DNA of 64,000 bases from positions 1,249,501-1,313,500 of the forward strand of contig JAMKCF010000012.1 of NCBI GenBank assembly GCA_023634235.1. The letters run 5' to 3'. The position numbers and the translations under genes are program-made. This document shows, one piece after another, positions 62,401-64,000 of the stretch (within the stretch, counting starts at the first letter, position 1; every line of letters begins with the position of its first letter). This DNA comes from Pisaster brevispinus. Lineage: Eukaryota > Echinodermata > Asteroidea > Forcipulatida > Asteriidae. The notes beneath the pieces were generated by a model. That model did no database searches. It saw nothing but the letters and a program-made list of their open reading frames with translations, and was not told the DNA's origin.

Positions 62401-63884
62401 CAAAACAAACCGGAATTTCTTTTTTTGAGGGCAAAAAACCCCCGGAATTCCGGTTAAAAACGGAGAAATCACATCTCTGATGTTGGGTAGATGGCCTGGG
62501 TTTTCCCTTTCTTTCATGTCTTTATAGAGCAATGTGAAGTATTATTCATATGCAGAGTGATCTAAAATTGGGGAGGGGGATGCAGAAAACATACATTCTA
62601 CATACATTTCAACTCCGTTGAAAACTTATAACTATCAACATTGAAGTTAAATTGATAACAAATGACCTACAACTGCCACCATTTTAATATTCCAGAACAG
62701 GCATGGGAGATTATTAAAAAAGAAGCCGACTACACAGCACCCATCATATGAATACTACTTACCAATCTGCCAAATTGTATATGCATGAAAGACACCTTAA
62801 TGATTTTATGGCAAGTTGCAATAAAGTTCCAGGGAAATTTCAAACAGAATTAATGTTCCTGAAGAGTTGTTGGCTACTGCAAACCTAACGTACCATTTGT
62901 ACACAAAGACAGTTTAAGGGGCTAAGAAACAAACACTACAAGTGCTTCTAATTTGACTGTCTTTACATGCAAAGAGTTTCATGCAATGAAATTAATATAT
63001 ATGAATAACAAGAGTAATAAATGACTGTAACTGACCTGCTTTGTGACTACAGACTTCTTGCTCTCTGAGGAGACCCTGCAGGCCACGTTTACTATGCTCG
63101 TGTAGCTTGCCCAAAACATCATGAAACAACTCAAGCTATGGATGAAAGAAACTATAGACTAGGCCCGGGAAAATTGTGTCTCCAGTGAAAACAACAAATG
63201 TTTCTTACAGAATGTAGTGTCCAAGAAACACAAGTTCTGAAAAACAGGGTTTGCCCTAAACTTCTTTAGTGACTGACCAGCAGGACCAGTTAGCTAGTCA
63301 TTTCACTAGTCCATCAGATTTGTCACTAGTCCATATTTTAAACGAGATTGGGATGCTTTTCAACACTGAACTAGCCAGCCGGACAACTTGGAGTAAATTT
63401 TGACTGGTCCTTGTGTTTAACTGACATTTGGCCAGCAGACCACTGTTCCGGGAAAACGCTCAAATATCTGTCTTCCCTTGTTCCCTTATTGTAAAATGTA
63501 ATCCAGAGCTACCCAAGGGAAGCCTATAACTGCATCTTGGGCTGCTGTCAAATAATTCCAAATCACTATACATTTGGTGCCAACCCTTGTAAGCACAGCT
63601 AAATGTACTTACCTCTTGCCTGACTATTGTGTAGGGATGTAGAGAACTATGCAACATATTTGACAGTCGTTTTAACTCCTTCAAGATCATCTCAATGTAC
63701 CATACTTGAAACTCAAAATGACTGGAAGGACAACAGAAATGAGTTGACAAGAGAGATGTGAAACAATGACAGACAACAATGCTAAAATAAGGTAGACAAA
63801 GAATACTCGATGTTATTATTGTACATGTACATACCTGGTGTTTGCCAGGTATTCCAGGTAGATAATCCTTCGGTACCACTCTCC
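41496..63884 (-). CDS. Large protein with MUN/MHD2-like helical region and C-terminal split DEP domain, 23 exons, 5'-partial
   Basis: Exons in order: 63884-63835, 63721-63613, 63135-63036, 58276-58176, 57091-56999, 56276-56203, 55730-55634, 55233-55183, 55044-54956, 54473-54368, 53602-53432, 52664-52535, 52030-50931, 50172-50074, 49343-49200, 48699-48627, 46524-46349, 46008-45739, 45273-45208, 44671-44591, 44273-44132, 43824-43711, 42364-41496. Every junction is GT-AG, and the phases sum to 4305 bases (1434 residues plus stop). Residues 1-290 are helical; about 291-700 are Ser/Thr/Glu-rich and disordered; about 700-1060 are helical again, ending FLHARGEGLGIDQL and LSSKNLVHLYQKTLL, as in the MHD2 end of Munc13/BAIAP3 MUN domains. 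A DEP domain starts near 1060 (KCFTGHHLVMWLL, KVIGQKLLDMNFIQHVSS). Known: MUN domains serve vesicle priming; DEP domains bind membranes or signalling partners. The gene name is not recognised, and the MUN relation is by eye. The first exon has an upstream acceptor, so the N-terminus lies beyond the right edge. Confidence 0.85.
42434..42590. repeat. 73-bp inverted repeat in the last intron of the MUN/DEP gene
   Basis: The arms 42434-42506 and 42518-42590 pair with about two mismatches around an 11-bp loop. The arm contains GGCCTGACGTTTCGACCC and TTCTCGAAGGCTAAATGAC. It would be transcribed within the intron as a long stem. Confidence 0.95.
43045..43133. repeat. 25-bp perfect inverted repeat around a TTA microsatellite
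   Basis: The arms 43045-43069 and 43109-43133 (GTTGTTATACATATTTTTGT...) are exact complements. The loop contains a (TTA)n run. Confidence 0.9.
43475..43632. mobile_element. Short foldback/MITE element
   Basis: The outer arms (43475-43518 and 43589-43632) pair with about two mismatches (AAATATTGGATGCATTTGAG...). An inner stem CCATTTCAC/GTGAAATGG (43538-43568) nests inside. It lies in an intron of the MUN/DEP gene. Confidence 0.85.
46660..46690. repeat. (ATTC)n microsatellite
   Basis: CATTCATTCATTCATTCAT run in an intron of the MUN/DEP gene. Confidence 0.85.
47950..48375 (+). mobile_element. tRNA-Leu-derived SINE
   Basis: The head resembles a class II tRNA: GTGGCCGAGTGG (A box), GGACTCAAGCTCTGG (anticodon arm reading CAA), a long variable arm, and GGGTTCGAGCCCC (B box). 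A 300-bp body follows, ending GGCGCTATACAAATAC and a (TTA)n tail. The acceptor stem is decayed, so it is not a working tRNA gene. It sits in a MUN/DEP intron, oriented against that gene. Confidence 0.85.
50390..50690. repeat. Second copy of the dispersed 110-bp repeat family
   Basis: It shares GCACCTTTAA, CTTGAATACATCCCGGCTTGATCGAGCATTTTTTCCTGT-like blocks and GACGTCACATGACACTTGATGATCTCATCGTGACG-like blocks with 7350-7690. It is intronic. Confidence 0.6.
55289..55608. mobile_element. Non-autonomous DNA transposon, copy 1 (TIR CAGGGATGTGAT, 6-bp TSD)
   Basis: It starts CAGGGATGTGAT and ends ATCACATCCCTG. It is flanked on both sides by CTGTTT, a 6-bp target-site duplication. Internal sequence matches copy 2 at 62167 almost throughout. 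There is no transposase ORF. It is intronic. Confidence 0.9.
58015..58095. repeat. (AAATA/AAAT)n simple repeat
   Basis: A-rich tetra- and pentanucleotide run in the intron between exons 3 and 4 of the MUN/DEP gene. Confidence 0.9.
59648..60852. mobile_element. 1205-bp hAT-like non-autonomous transposon with CRE-type repeats
   Basis: The termini CAGTGTTCTCCACA and TGTGGAGAACACTG are inverted, with further matching GGGAGGGCGGC inside. The target duplication AGCCCT flanks both ends (59642-59647 and 60853-60858). Near the left end are TGACGTCATCAAAATGGCGC at 59686 and 59715, and a related TGATGTCA at 59746. Near the right end GCAGGGCGGCC is repeated. No transposase is seen. It interrupts a 48-bp minisatellite. 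Confidence 0.85.
60853..61112. repeat. 48-bp minisatellite, about 5.4 copies
   Basis: Units start AGCCCTCATGTTTGGAG and end CTAATCCTAGCTAGCGGT. Single-base differences separate them. A decayed unit on the far side of the transposon (about 59595-59647) shows that the array was split. Confidence 0.95.
61190..62530. repeat. Ancient tandem array of about 115 bp, about eight units
   Basis: The phrase CCCCTTGGTCTAGAGGATGAAG(C/T)T and its variants recurs near 61210, 61342, 61451, 61556, 61671, 61801, 61930 and 62037, with ACAGACTGTCTCTACATCACTACAAATA between. The array is interrupted by the transposon at 62167-62479. It is intronic. Confidence 0.7.
62167..62479. mobile_element. Non-autonomous DNA transposon, copy 2 (6-bp TSD)
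   Basis: The termini are CAGGGATGTGAT and ATCACATCTCTG. The flanking direct repeat is ATGTTG on both sides. It is highly similar to the copy at 55289-55608 apart from the A/T-rich centre. Confidence 0.9.
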
Positions 63885-64000
63885 CTGTAAAGTTTGAAAA
63901 GATATTATAATATTATTTCATTACTTCGTTGTTGTTTTGTGTTGTTTTTTTCTCATCATATAATTAACAGTTTGGAACAGACATAACTTTTTTAGTTAAG

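Overview
The window looks like nuclear DNA of a marine deuterostome invertebrate, most likely an echinoderm. It is AT-rich and gene-poor, with spliceosomal GT-AG introns, many MITE and foldback elements, a tRNA-derived SINE and decayed retroelements. It also carries a KS-AT-DH-ER-KR-ACP polyketide synthase of the kind known from echinoderms and some other animals. Species cannot be fixed from sequence alone.

Four protein-coding loci can be supported, all rebuilt here by hand from splice sites and reading phase. (1) Minus strand, 1286-2489: the first two coding exons of a ubiquitin domain-containing protein (UBTD1/2 type). Its ubiquitin-like half lies off the left edge. (2) Plus strand, 14418-22703: a complete three-exon polyketide synthase of 2416 residues. 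One exon is 6860 bp, the KS, AT, KR and ACP active-site residues are intact, the methyltransferase-like region is altered and there is no thioesterase. A TATA/octamer segment with an ATG-free possible exon at 7.9-8.2 kb may be its distal promoter. (3) Plus strand, 35367-38734: a seven-exon GT29 alpha-2,8-sialyltransferase with motifs L, S, III and VS. One base is missing in exon 6, which breaks an otherwise perfectly phased frame. (4) Minus strand, 41496-63884: the last 23 exons, in phase throughout, of a large helical protein. It has a MUN/MHD2-like region, a roughly 400-residue disordered insert and a C-terminal DEP domain that is itself split by disordered sequence. I do not recognise it as a named gene.

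Layout: 1-2.5 kb UBTD exons; 2.7-7.7 kb foldback and duplicated repeats; 7.9-8.2 kb candidate promoter; 9.6-13.1 kb perfect hairpin, tandem duplication and 128-bp satellite; 14.4-22.7 kb PKS; 22.7-35.3 kb no genes, but satellites, nested hairpin elements, an AACGTT-rich block and LINE and gag-like remnants; 35.4-38.7 kb sialyltransferase; 38.7-41.5 kb intergenic with a 39-bp minisatellite; 41.5-64 kb the MUN/DEP gene, whose introns hold a SINE, several hairpins, two copies of a 6-bp-TSD transposon, and a 1.2-kb transposon carrying CRE-like sites inserted in a 48-bp minisatellite.

The four genes do not form a pathway. The PKS would make a polyketide in the cytosol, the sialyltransferase would act in the Golgi lumen, UBTD is a ubiquitin-system adaptor, and the MUN/DEP protein suggests membrane-trafficking or signalling work. 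Everything else is intronic or intergenic repeat sequence.
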